64,000 nucleotides of DNA from Eledone cirrhosa (taxonomy: Eukaryota; Mollusca; Cephalopoda; Octopoda; Eledonidae), in the NCBI GenBank assembly GCA_964016885.1, contig OZ024744.1, positions 65,285,047 to 65,349,046 of the forward strand, in the 5' to 3' direction. Shown one piece after another: positions 43,531 to 55,094 of this stretch. The notes under the pieces are model-generated. The model had not been told where the DNA came from. It saw only the letters and a program-made list of their open reading frames with translations, and did not search any database. Numbering within the stretch: position 1 is the first letter of the stretch; each line of letters begins with the position of its first letter. The position numbers were made by a program, and so were the translations under genes.

Positions 43531-43968
43531 TTGTACGATGCCTGCATACGAACAGCAATGTTGCATGGTAGTGAGACCTGGGCATTGTGTGCAGAGGATA
43601 TACGCAGACTAGAGAGGAACGAAGCTTGCATGCTCCGCTGGATGTGTAACAGTAATATACGTGAACGGCAAAGCATAAACGAACTAAGGAAAAAATTAGA
43701 GATAAGAGGGATCAGATGTTGTTTACTCGAGAGAAGGCTGCGTTGGTATGGACACGTGATGCGCATGAAAGTCGATAGCTGTATTACAAAGTGCAGGGCA
43801 ATGAAGATAGACGGTAGCCACGGAATAGGCAGACCTAGAAAAACATGGGATGAGCTGATAAACTCCGACCTCACACACTTACACCTCTCCAAGACAATGT
43901 CACTGGACCGTGACCTTTGGCGGTACTCAGTAACAGAGAAGACCCGCCTTGCCAGTAGGCATCTCTAA
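43531..43968 (+). pseudogene. LINE-alpha C-terminal domain, open frame
   Basis: 145 open codons: YDACIRTAMLHGSETWALCA, ERNEACMLRWMCNSN, LRWYGHVMRM, GRPRKTWDELI and the end TEKTRLASRHL. This is the region downstream of the RT palm in the family. It lacks RT and endonuclease (5'-truncated), so it is a fragment even though open. Its 3' UTR and (GAT)n tail run to 44320. Confidence 0.7.
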
Positions 43969-44320
43969 CAAAATACACCCCGTCCCGCCACCACCCCCAC
44001 CCCATCCACACCACCCCGTTCTATGTAAAGTTATGTTGGTGCCGCACCATCCAGGCCGAAACAAATGAGATCGTGTAGGTGTCACGACAAAAAACACACA
44101 GTCCACGCTGTAATGTGGCCGTGTAGGCAACACGGTAAAAACCTCCCAGACCCACACTGTAAATGTGGTTGGTGTTAGGAAGGGCATCCAACTGTAGAAA
44201 ACCTGCCAGACAGTCCTATGCGAGCAAGACAATCACTCTTGCCTCAAGTGGGACTACCCCCGTCCAAACCCATGCAAGCGTGGAACACGGACGTTAAACG
44301 TTGATGATGATGATGATGAT
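43969..44320 (+). repeat. LINE-alpha 3' UTR and tail
   Basis: C-rich segment, a module pair (GTGTAGGTGTCACGACAAAA and GGCCGTGTAGGCAACACGG), GTTGGTGTTAGGAAGGGCAT and (GAT)n. Same layout as the 3' half of SINE-2. Confidence 0.8.
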
Positions 44321-44946
44321 GACACCATATTATGTCCCAAATGCAAACTATGGGTACATAAAAGATGTAGTGGGATCACAGGTAAGCTAACTAAGAATAT
44401 AGACTTTATATGTGGCCGATGCTCAGGTGCAATAAGTAGCAAGTGCCCACACAATACTAGCTCCTTCCATTGCCCAGATGGTTCTATAGAAATAGTGGAC
44501 ACCTTCCACAACCTGGGTGACAAAATCAGCAGTGGTGGAGGGTGCTCTGAAAGTACAGTAGCCAGAGTCAGAACGGGATGGAAAAAGTTCAGAGAGCTTA
44601 TACCACTGTTGGCCACTAAAGGTTTCTCTCTAAAAATGAAAGGCAGAGTATATGATGCCTGCATATGAACAGCAATGCTACATGGCAGTGAGACATGGGC
44701 TTTGTGTGCAGAGGACCTGTGCAAACTGGAAAGGAACGAAGCATGCATGCTCCGTTGAATAGGGCGATCAAAATTGATGGAAGTTACGGAGTAGGTAGAC
44801 CCAGAAAAACCTGGGACGATTTGATAAATTCCGACCTTACACACTTACACCTCTCTAAGACAATGTCAGTGGACCGAGATCTTTGGCAGTACTCAGTAAT
44901 ACAGAAGACCCGCCTTGCCTATGTACAAAGCGAAACCTACAGTTAG
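44321..44946 (+). pseudogene. LINE-alpha copy with PHD-like finger, decayed
   Basis: Begins directly in the (GAT)n tail of the previous copy. It reads DTILCPKCKLWVHKRCSGI, then FICGRC: a Cys/His cluster resembling a PHD-type finger between RT and C-terminus. NLGDKISSGGGCSESTVARV, WKKFRELIP and GSETWALCAEDL follow. A TGA at about 44668 and a deletion after ACMLR (44756) disable it. It ends like 43968, and its UTR and tail run to 45335. Confidence 0.7.
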
Positions 44947-45335
44947 TAGGCACCTCTTAACCAAATATACACCCCCATTTCACTACCCCTACTTCCCCAC
45001 TCCCACTCCCACTAACACCACCCTTTCTCCATAAAGTTATGTTGGTACCGCAACATCCAGTTCAAAATAAATGAGGTCATGTAGGTGTCACGACAAAAAA
45101 AAACCACACAGTCCACACTGTAATGTGGCCATGTAGGTAACACGGTAAAAACCTCCCAGTCCACACTGTAAGCGTGGTTGGTGTTAGGAAGGGCATCCAG
45201 CTGTAGAAAACCTGCCAGACAGTCCTATACGAGCGTAACATGGTCACCCGACCAATCTTGCCTCAAGTGGGACAACTCCCGTCTAAACCCATGCTAGCGT
45301 GGAAGATAGATGTTAAACGATGATGATGATGGTGA
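44947..45335 (+). repeat. LINE-alpha 3' UTR and tail
   Basis: AGTAGGCACCTCTTAACCA, C-rich segment, two modules, GGAAGGGCATCCAGCTG, (GAT)n. Confidence 0.8.
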
Positions 45336-45337
45336 TC

Positions 45338-45360
45338 ACACACACACACACACACACACG
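45338..45360. repeat. (CA)n microsatellite
   Basis: Eleven CA units between the (GAT)n tail and LINE-beta. Confidence 0.9.
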
Positions 45361-45376
45361 ATAACAATTAACAGTG

Positions 45377-48300
45377 CTACGATCGAATGTGGCTTTTTAG
45401 CCCAGCCAATGATCTAAAATGTCTTGCACAGAGTTGGCAACCAAAACATTCACTGGGAATAGCCGGTTGTGGTTGGAGTTCATGTACTTTTGCATATCGT
45501 TTGAGCCCTCCTGCTGATTTATACTCTCTATCACATACTTGGCAGGCATGATGAGTAGCATCTCCAACAGCAGCCTGGTAGTCAACCATTGGTCTCACTT
45601 TATGACTGCGAATATGACTTTCAAGTCCAGCTTTGCTGATGCCTCAAAGGCAACTTTCCCCTCATATACAGTCTTTCTCCATTTATTACAATCAGCAGCT
45701 ACATTTTCCCATGTATCAGCAGAGATGTTAGCGTCTTTCAAAGAGGCTTTCAACGAATCCTTATACCTCTTTTTTGGTTTATGTGGAGGTCGTTTTCCTT
45801 TAACTAACTCTCCATAAAAGAGTTGTTTTGGTATTCTAGAATCCTTCATCCTGGCAAGGTGACCACTCTAACAGAGTCTTTGCTTAAGCACAAGAGCTTC
45901 TATATTGTCACACAGAGAGCTTTCCAAAATCTTGACATCACTGATGTGATCCCTCCAGTGAACGCCATGGATCCGTCTGAGACACATCTGATGGGAACGC
46001 TCCAAATATTTAAGGCGGTGTCGATATGTGACCCAGGTCTCGCAGGCATTAAGAAGAGAAGAGAGCACACGTGCCTTGTACACTTTTACCTTTGTCTCCT
46101 TGCATGTCTCGCCAACCCCAGGGACGCCTTCCTAGCTTTCCGAAAGCATCACTTGCTTTCCCAATCCCGAATGGAATTTCATTATCAAGGTTGTTGTATC
46201 GATTGACAGTGCTTCCCAGGTAGACAAACTGATCAACCACTCCAAGTCATTTACTATACACATAGATATTTGGCTCACTGTACTGCTTGCCAGGGGCAGG
46301 TTGGTACATGATGACAGTTTTCTTGAGACTGACAGTCAATCCTAGGGCAGTGCAAGCATCAGAAAATGCATTCAAAATGTGCTGCATATCACTTTCTGTA
46401 TGCGCTACACGATCGCAATTCCTGAATGCAATATAGAAAACCATTGCAAAGTATATGGCAAACAGGGTCTGTGCTGGAATATCCCCCTGTTTCACTCCAT
46501 TTTTTACTGAGATAGGCTCCGACATGTTACCTCTGACATTAACCCAAGCCTTCATGTCATCATGGAAAGACCTAACCAAAGCAAGGAACTTTTCAGGGCA
46601 ACCAAGTTTCTGGAGAACCTTCCACAATGCATTTCTGTTAACAGTATTGAAAGCTTTTGTCAGATCGACAAAAACCTGATACAGATTCAAATCTTGTTCC
46701 ATGCACTTCTCCTGGAGCTGTCTAGCTGAGAAGATTATATCAGTAGTGCCGCGTCCAGCCCGAAAACCAGATTGACTTTCAGGAAGAACACAATCTGTGT
46801 GTCACAATCTGTGTGTCACAATCTGTGTGTCAGCAGACAGTCCAGAAGCACGCTACATAAAATTTTTCCTACAACAGAAAGCAATGATATACCTCCGTAG
46901 TTTCCACAATCATTCTTGTTACCCTTTCCCTTGTACAAGACCATCATTACTGCATCTCTCCAGTCCTCGAGTACAGATTCACTAGCCCATATCCTGCCAA
47001 ACAAAGAGTGAAGATGTTGCAGAAGTTTCTCACCACCATATTGCCATCCATATCTGGAGACATACTCTGCATGTATGCCATCCATACCTGGAGACCTTCC
47101 ACTGTTTATCTTCGAGATTGCTACTGCAACCTCCACAAGCATTGATGGTTCTGCGATAGCTACTATCACAGGTTTTTCAGGAATGAGATTGAGGAAATCT
47201 TCATTGACAACAGACGGCTGATTCAAAAGTTCATCAAAGTTCTCTCGCCACCTTCACAGAATTCCTTGTGAGTCACGAAGTTCCTTGCCCTCCTTGCTGC
47301 AAAGCGGTGATGCCAGAAAAGAAGATGGTCCATAAACTTCATGCAAGAGACTGTACAACAGCTTTGTGTTATTGGAATCTGATGCAGCTTGTATCATATC
47401 AGCCTTTTCACTCCACCACTTATCCTTCATCTGAGAAAGACTCCACCTCACACGTGATTTCACATCCTTGAGTTCCTTATGCAACATATTCTTCTCCTGT
47501 GGTTTTGCTGCCAAGTAGCGTGACAGAACACGCCTCTTGTCAGCCAACAAGTCATCTATATGTACATCATTCTCATTAAACCAGTCTTGATGTTTTCTCT
47601 GCATCAATCCTAGAACACGCCTGCCTACATCATAAACTGACTTTTTAAGGGTTGCCCAATCCTCTGTCCAGCACTCAGCCCCACGAAGAGCACGAACACA
47701 CTGCTCATCCTGTCTGTCACACATCCTGACAAGAGCATAGTCCAAAAGATGCCATTCCCTAGATGCAGGATGCATCCATGTGGTCTTAAATGTGTTCTTT
47801 TGCTGAAACATGGTGTTGTAACACATAGGTCCAGCTCCTCACACATCTGCAACAGGAGCATACCATTGTTGTTACACTTTCCCACCCCATGCCTTCCGAT
47901 TACATTCCATGTGTTAAAATCCCTACCCACTCTAGCATTAAAGTCACCAAGCACGATGACTTTGTCTGCTTGAGGGATATTTCTTAAAACACCTTTCAAG
48001 GCATGGCAGAAAGACACTTTTTCTTCATCGACAGAATTCATAGTTGGAGCATACACACTCACCAGGGTCGCATATCTTCCTTTGTCAAGTGGAACTCTCA
48101 TGGACATAAGATGCTCACTAATCCTCACTGAGAATTCTTCTAATTTATCCACAAGAGCAGTCTTAACAGCAAATGCTACCCCAGCCTCTCTTCTGGTTCC
48201 TTCATCTCTTCCTTTCCAGAAGAATGTATATTCTCCACAAAATTCTGTAAGATGACCATCTCCAGCTAACCTCGTCTCAGATAAAGCTACGATGTCAAGA

Positions 48301-48551
48301 TCGTAACATCGAAACTCCTTTGCAACAAGAGCGGTCCTTCGTTCAGGACGCTCCAAGGAATCCCTGTCAAGCAGCGTCCGTACGTTCCAGCAGCCAATAT
48401 TAAATGCCTTGTTTGGCTCTATTACAGTGGCACGATGACGAGCTGGCCCAGGCTGTGATACCCTGGGGCCTCTGCCATTATTGCCAATTATCTCTTTTGT
48501 TCCAGAACCCTTGTTGCCAATTATCTCTTTTATATTGTTTTGGAACATCAT
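45377..48551 (-). pseudogene. LINE-beta: APE endonuclease, RT and C2H2 fingers, nearly complete
   Basis: Minus-strand single-ORF LINE. The endonuclease (48551-47840) has FNIGCWNVRTLLDRDS, ALSETRLAG, VSVYAPT and VLGDFNARVGRD. A linker (47826-47254) follows, then the RT with INSGRSPGMDGIHAEY, ALWKVLQKLG and KQGDIPAQTLF. The segment that should hold FADD is deleted: AFRNCD joins directly to RVAHTESD (about 46415). A triplicated 14-bp unit (46791-46832) breaks the frame with a TGA. The C-terminus has IPKQLFYGE and GKRPPHKPKKRYKD and two C2H2-like fingers (45598-45377). Clade uncertain. Confidence 0.8.
46791..46832. repeat. 14-bp triplication in LINE-beta RT
   Basis: CAATCTGTGTGTCA three times in a row. 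The 28 extra bases shift the frame and create a stop on the minus strand. Confidence 0.9.
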
Positions 48552-48574
48552 TGAATTGGGGGGGGGGGGGTAGT

Positions 48575-48597
48575 TATAATAATAATAATAATAATAA
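48575..48597. repeat. (TAA)n tract at the 3' end of Tx1-like copy C
   Basis: Uninterrupted TAA between LINE-beta's G-run and copy C. Confidence 0.9.
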
Positions 48598-49197
48598 TGA
48601 TTTCTTTATTGGCCACAAGGGCTGAGATCAAGAAAAACATTACAGACGGCACAGGACGGTATGATGTGGGTTTTGTGCGTGTAAAGATTTTTATTATTTA
48701 TATAAGAAAAGAAAAAGAAAAAAGATATAGAAGCATATAGTATTAAGGATACTATTTATGGTTATGTATATACTAAAACCTTTTATAGTTATATTATACC
48801 CTAAATAGTGAAAGACAGTAATTTATTACTATCTTATTACCAGTAAGATAAATAGCTCAATGTAACAACATCAGTTGTTTTACAGAGCAGTTATATAGAG
48901 ATTACATGAAACAAAGTTCTGTTTAAATCATTTATCTGCTTACAATTGTTTCTTCCAAACCGAGGTTTGGAGTCTTCGGAGCAATTATTCAGTGATTTTT
49001 AACATACTTGACCTCCTTTTCAACACAAGCATATATATATATATATAAACAATAAAAATGAAAATTCAAACAATGAAAAAATTCCCCAATAGGGGGAAAC
49101 CTCCGAGGGTTACTCGTGGCGAAAACCACACAAAAAACCATGGCCACCCTGACCACTAGGGAAAGCGCCCTCTCTCAATTTTTTCCCATTCCTCAAA

Positions 49198-52100
49198 CTA
49201 CAAGCGTATATTCAGATCGGTCCCGTTTACTCGGTCCATTCTCGCCACATTCACCCACCTTTCAACAAACTTGCTAGATGACAGCATTTGTCTCTCCACC
49301 CTGATTTTCCTCTTCAAGTGAAACTTGAAAAAGTTAATCAGGGATTCGCCGAAGAGGAAAGTGTCTGTCTTTAACCCTTTCAACCTTGTCCACCACACAA
49401 TCTCTTTCGCCATGGCCACCAGGCAGATGAAAACTGCCTGCCCTTCCTCCTCGAAGGAAGACGGCGAGACCATCTGCACAATGGACTTAGTCAATAACCG
49501 GATCGGTCCTACACGCGACAGCAACTGTTTGACATAACTCCACAAGTCAGCAATGCTCAGGCACTGAACGAGTGCATGCACGACGGTTTTGTCACTCTGC
49601 GCGCATCTCGGACAGGCTCGGCTGACGGCACTTCCGTGCCTGTAGAGCTTATCTTGAACCGGCAGCGCTCCCCGGTAGCACTGCCAGGCCAGGGATTTCT
49701 GGAAGTTATCCATAAGCCCTGGGCTGAAAGTTCTCCGGAAGAGAGCAAACAGCTGATCTTCTTTGATGCCAAGGATCTTTCTGAGAACGTTGTCGCTCTT
49801 CCCCTCTACTAGTCCTCTATAGAATGCCGAGGTGGATGTTCCACCGATACTGGTGCCCAGCTGACAGAGGGCAGTGAGTGCCTGGAGACATTCCAGTTTT
49901 CAAGCGCTATCCATCGGTCTTTTCCTGACCCAGGACTCAACCGTCAAGGAAGCACCAGAGATGTCGCAGCCTCAGTGCATGTTTGTGCATCATCAGCCAT
50001 GGCATGCCCAGTCCTCCACACAACGAGTTTTGATAGCAGATGGATCGTCTGACCATGGGAGCACGTCCCTTCCACAAAAAACGGAGGAGGAGGCGCTCCA
50101 TTTTGGTGAGAGTTGGGCTGGAGCAAGGGTCGACGGTGAGGCGGTAGCAGATGAGGGATGCGATGTACGCATTCGCCACCTCCGCCCGGCCTTTCAGGGA
50201 CAGCTTCCTCTCGGCCCATTTCTGGGTGAGGGAGGCCACCCTGCTCGTCACCTCGTTCCAGTTTTTCTCCATCTGGAGGTCCGGTCCAAACCAGACCCCG
50301 AACAATTTAACCGGTCCGTCCGTCCAACGCCCCACGACGCTGTCGGACAGCATGGACTTGCCTCTCCAGGTGCCGAGCTGCAAGCCCACCAACTTTTCCT
50401 GGTTTATCTTTGATCCTGTCACCACTTCGTATTCCTTGAGAGCAGTGCCGAGCATCTGGACGTGCCTGGTGCTTGACACCACTATGGTGACGTTGTCAGC
50501 GTAAGCCGACTCGGATTTCCTGCATCCTAGTTCGCGTGGGACGCCCCTCATTGCCGCCAGTTTGTGCAGTAACGGCTCGAGAGCCAATACATACAAGAGG
50601 GATGAGAGGGGACAACCCTGGCGGACCGAGTGCATGATGCTGAATGGCTGCGACAGGTGACCATTCACCCTCACAACTGAGCAGATGTCGCTGTACATCA
50701 CAGCAATCCAACCCCTGAAAACGGGCCCGAAACCGGCTGCCTCAAGGACCGCCACCAGGTACCGAATGCTTTGGATTGATCCAAGTTGATCAGAGCCCCA
50801 CCAGTGCCAGGTTCCTTAACCACCCTCTCTACGATGTATCGCATGAGGTGAAGGTTGTTGTGTATGGATCTGTCCGGAATGGCGCATGTCTGCGCCTCTC
50901 CCACCAGACCCTTGATGACAAGCGCCAACCTCGTTGCTAACACCTTGGCCAAAATCTTGAACTCTGCATTATGGGCCTGAAATTATCGATAACATCCCCC
51001 TTGTTCGGGTCTTTTCTCAGCAACACCACCGCTCCCCGGCTCACAAAACTGGGAATGCTCCCGTTCTGCTGTCAGTTGCAGTAGACGTCTGCCAAGAGGT
51101 CACCGAACAAGTCTGGCATAAATGCATAAAGCTCGTGGTGCAGACCATCCAAACCTGGCGATTTACCCCTCGTGCAGTTAGCCATCGCTTCCCGTATTTC
51201 ACCGGCTGTTATTGGCTTTTCACAACACTGTGCTGCGGTCGTTGAGAGCCGAGGCAGTCCGTCGAGGTATGCACTGAAGTCCATGCCTCGATCCGGGCCG
51301 CCGCTGCTCCCGAACAGTTCAGCAAAGTGCTGCTGAAAAGCCTCACACATCTGCTCGGGTTCGAGCAACACGCGCCCATTTTGGTCAGACAAAGACCGAA
51401 TTGTAGCTTTGTTGCCACGTCACGCCTCTGCCACCCGGGCCCATTGGACGGCTTTTGTCCGCTCGTGTTTCAGAGCACGGGCTCTAGCTCTGACAACGCA
51501 GCCTTCGTATTTTGCGTTGAAGAATTGGTCGAGTGCCAATCTCGCCGCAAGCACGTCGGTTGCGATGCCTGTCCTAAACGCCTCTTCTAGCTTTCTGACT
51601 AGCTCTCCCTCTACTCTATTTTCCTCTATCACTAGTCCTTTGCTAAACCTAATCGACTCTACTTTAATTGCCCTTTTCAGGACGAACCACCACCTGTTGT
51701 TGACGACCGCTCCCGTCAACGCCCGCTTAACTAATATGCTAATCCGGTCTCTGTAGGCTTTGCGAGCTGGGAAAGACGCGTTCAGCTTCCAGTAACCAGG
51801 CCCTTGTCTATGAAGTCTGTCTATGTCAATCTCATTTTAAATTGTGGACAACTTATACTAGCCTTATCTAGTTCTCTGCAGAATACCCTATCGAGATACG
51901 ATCTGGATGACCCAATGTGGTTTGTCCATGTCCACGTTGGCACATTCGGGTGATCCAGTCGTTACCTGTCAGACAGTTCAAAACGTCTGAGCAGGTTGGT
52001 GAGGCTCTTGCACCCTCCTCCCCTATCCACTAGCCCCACACAATCCCAGCGTGCATCCAAGATACCATTCCAGTCGCCCACTAACACTAAAGAGTGGGAC

Positions 52101-52490
52101 GTTCCAAGAAAGGTCTCTAGACGTCTGAAGAAATCTGGCCGTCCCGTCCCTGTCGGGGCATAGACGGCTACTAGCCTGAAAGCATTGCCTTTGGTGCCGC
52201 TTACGTCCAGCACCACCAACTTACCTTCTGGGTCCAGGAAGATGGTCCGTATGGTGAGACCCAAGCCTTTCCGAAACAACACAGCCACTCCGCTCCCCCC
52301 TGCTCCCGGACGGCTTGGAGGTGCGTATACCTCGTAACCGTCGAAGATGAGTTTGCGTTTTGGAGATTCTCGTCTCGCTGATGGCCACCACATCTATGTT
52401 TAGTGACCTGAGGTCGTTGAGCAAGTGACCCTGCTCCCAAACCGAGCTCAAGCCACGCACGTTTACACTTCCGATCCTGAATATGGCCAT
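49198..52490 (-). pseudogene. Tx1-like ORF2, copy C
   Basis: Starts MAIFRIGSVNVRGLSSVWEQ. The endonuclease keeps ISETRIS and VGDWNGILDAR, but the SDH segment is deleted: CPQFK runs directly into NEIDIDRLHRQ (about 51839). RT blocks SPGLDGLHHELY, INLDQSKAF, VRQGCPLSSLLYV follow, and the active site is YADN (50503-50492). The C-terminal knuckle is intact as CX2CX8HX4C (CPRCAQSDKTVVHALVQC, in 49198-49713). Several frameshifts (for example near 50955, 50755 and 49940-49715) separate the open segments. Confidence 0.85.
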
Positions 52491-52530
52491 GTTGGGTGAG
52501 GAACGGAGCAAGTGAGAAAGGATCACTTAC

Positions 52531-54537
52531 CTTGATTGTCTGGTGAAGGGACCATTGAACCGTCCCTTCAGCTGGTAGTCGGCTCTTCTGCGAGTATATC
52601 CGAGTATACTCTCCGGTTGAGTGTCCCTCCTAGGTCTCTGAAATCACCAACTGCGTTGGGGAATTTCATTTTAATGTTTGTGTATTGTTTCTGTCATATT
52701 CTTACCAGTCGGTATTTTGATTGGTGTTGGTATTATGTAGTCGTGCTGTGAAATGTCTGTGTGTTCAATTATATAAGTCATTAGTTTCTTGTTGTGTGTA
52801 TTTATTGCTGTGCATTTCTTTTCCTGGGGGTGGCGTGTGGTTCTGCTATTTTCTTGTCGTTGTTGCTGGGTGTGTGTGTTTTGTTGTTGTGTTTGCGATG
52901 TTGGTGCTTGTGGTGGTGTTGTTGTTGTTGTTGGCGGTGGGTGTTGCCGCCGGGGGTGATGGTAGTGCTAGTGTGGGTGGTGATGGTGTTGCTGGTGTTG
53001 CTGCTGTAAGTCTCTTTACAGTAGCCTTCACCCTTTTTTCATCTCTTCCCTCCCTTTTCGAAGGCGACGATGTGCTGCTTCTGCATTTGTGCCTTCTTGC
53101 GACCTTTTTCCATCCCTTTCCCACCTCACACTCCATATCCGATTCTGTGAGGTCGGGGAGGGGTACCAGCTCCACTCTTTCACTTGTTGTTGTTGGTGAT
53201 GGTTGCAGTGGAGTCACTGTTGCAGCTGCAGTTGGTATTACTGTTGTTGTTGTTAATACTTCCACTGCTGCTGCTGTTCTTGATTTCCGTGGCATGGGTA
53301 TCAGTGCCACGGACCTATCCTTCCTGCTTGCCGCCTGTCCTGTTGCTGGTAGCAGTGGAGCCAGTTTCGGAAGGAGGGGGGTTTTCTCCTTTCTCAGAGT
53401 CTTCTCATTGCAGAAGGCCCTGAGGTGAGTCTTCGACCCACAGCGAAAGCATTTCCAGTGTTTGCCCTCAACACTTATGGGAAGTTGAGTGCCGTAATCG
53501 AAGTCTCTCACATCCGGGATAGCTTCGATGCACTCCTGGTTGGTTTGAATTAACATCTCAATGGAGGTGCCGACCCAATCTTCTCATACTTTTTTCTGTA
53601 CTTGCAGTACGATTGTTTTGTCCTCGATTCCAACGAGGACAGACACGGTCAACCAAGAAGGGGGTCATCCCGGGGGGGGGGGGGGGGCTTGGGTCAGTTT
53701 GACTCTCACAATTTTTTGCCTGCAGTAGGAGGGCACCAACACCATTTTCTCACTCCTTAGGGTCACTAAGGATTGGGCCTTTGCCTCTTGGGGTGTGGCA
53801 AAAAGCACGTCCACGGTGGCACATTTCTTGCCTCGGGTGATATGCATTTTCCGCTGCCATACAGACCCTAAGAAGGCTTTTTCTATTTGAGCCTCTGTGG
53901 CTCTTTCAACCCTATGTGAGTTTGTGCTTACTGTACGGTACGTGACCGTACAGAGTTGTTGGGTTTCAAAAAATTCTTCGGCTGCCTTGCAGATTGCTCG
54001 GTGTCCGGTTTTCGTCACCATCTTCTTTGCTTCCTGTAATTCCTCATTTGTTATAAGGATGGTTTCCAGGTTCTTTGCGATACTTGCAAACGAGATTGGT
54101 TTTTCTTTGTTGTTGTTGTTGTCGTCAGAGCTGCTGTTACTTTTGTTGTTGCTGCTGGTACTACGACCGCTGCCGCCGCTGTTGCTGTTGTTGTTGTTGT
54201 CGTTGTTGCTGTTGCTGCTGTTGTCGTTGCTGCTGCTGCTGCTGCTGCTGCTGCTATTCTTCATGACGTCAGACGAATGAAATGGCTTTCCATATTTACC
54301 ACACTCATCTGTCGTGGAGAAATGTTCCACGGCACGCGTGTTCTCTTGATGAAGAACGCTACGAGAAACTACATTTTTCTTTTTCTTTAATGGCATCCCT
54401 TGCGAAAGAGGCGACAGAGGCGACACCACATTTAGAGAAGGGAGGGAGAATGACAATCTTTTCTCTGACGTAATGACGATTGAGGAAGAAGACGGAAGGA
54501 GTGGGAGTGACTTGTGAAAATTCTTCTTTGTAGCCAT
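52531..54537 (-). pseudogene. Tx1-like ORF1, copy C
   Basis: Starts MATKKNFHKSLPLLPSSSSI, followed by Ser/Asn homopolymer runs from triplet repeats (54260-54110) and a folded-looking region (TVDVLFATPQEAKA). A 16-base G/C run (53672-53687) encodes prolines and coincides with a break. The second part (53556-52846) keeps a canonical CCHC knuckle, CFRCGSKTHLRAFC (CX2CX4HX4C, about 53455-53415), then a Pro/Thr-rich tail. The knuckle supports an RNA-binding role, as in other L1-superfamily ORF1 proteins. Confidence 0.75.
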
Positions 54538-54588
54538 GTTTTCTTTTACTGTTTAAAATGAATTTTGGGCACAAATCCCCAATAACTG

Positions 54589-54616
54589 GTTATTTAACCC
54601 CAAAGGGCCAAATAAC
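54589..54616 (-). promoter_or_regulatory. 5' UTR hairpin of Tx1-like copy C
   Basis: On the minus strand GTTATTTGGCCC and GGGGTTAAATAAC pair over about 12 positions with two G-U wobbles, about 50 bases before the ORF1 start at 54537. Position and loop composition match the hairpin of copy B. Confidence 0.65.
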
Positions 54617-54748
54617 GGGCAGAAAGACCCCTCTCACGAGGAGGAGAGTGTCTTTATCTACAATTTGGTTTTAAATAATTTACAATTGTTATAACAGTTA
54701 AAAATTACAATACCTTACAGAGCCGAGCCTCCGTCAACCATGGCATTC

Positions 54749-54769
54749 AATAATAATAATTATAATAAT
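54749..54769. repeat. (TAA)n between copies C and D
   Basis: AATAATAATAATTATAATAAT joins the 5' end of C to the 3' end of D. Confidence 0.85.
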
Positions 54770-54949
54770 GATTTCATTTATTAGCCCCAAGGGCCAACAT
54801 GTAGGGTACAATACAAAGACAGGGACAGTGGGGGTTTACAATAAGGTCGAGTAAATGTGCACAATGGCAAGACTAATTTAACAATGAAGATATAAAAAAT
54901 ATAAAATAAACTATGCATAAATATAACAAAATAAATTCCCCGATAGGGG

Positions 54950-55009
54950 GTGGACGACCCAGGGGTGGATGACCCAGGGGTGGATTACCCAGGGGTGGAT
55001 GACCCAGGG
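54950..55009. repeat. 15-bp tandem repeat in the 3' UTR of copy D
   Basis: Four units of GTGGAYKACCCAGGG. Copy A has one such segment. Confidence 0.9.
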
Positions 55010-55094
55010 GTGACTCAGGTACCCCACCAATCCTGAACCACACTGCGCTTCTAGGGCACCCAGAGAGAGCACCCCTCTTCTCAAGTTAGCTAGC

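Larger units (their letters stand above)
48598..54748 (-). mobile_element. Tx1-like LINE copy C, divergent subfamily, full-length but disabled
   Basis: About 6.15 kb on the minus strand with 5' UTR, ORF1, ORF2 and a longer 3' UTR (600 bases). The 3' end ACAAGGGC-complement and (TTA)n tail match A, B and D, but protein and DNA differ much more than among those three. The 5' end joins (TAA)n, which is also the tail of copy D. Confidence 0.85.

Noticed and set aside
52721..53428. 235-codon plus-strand Val/Leu-rich membrane protein
   Set aside because: Antisense shadow of the Pro/Thr-rich ORF1 of Tx1-like copy C.
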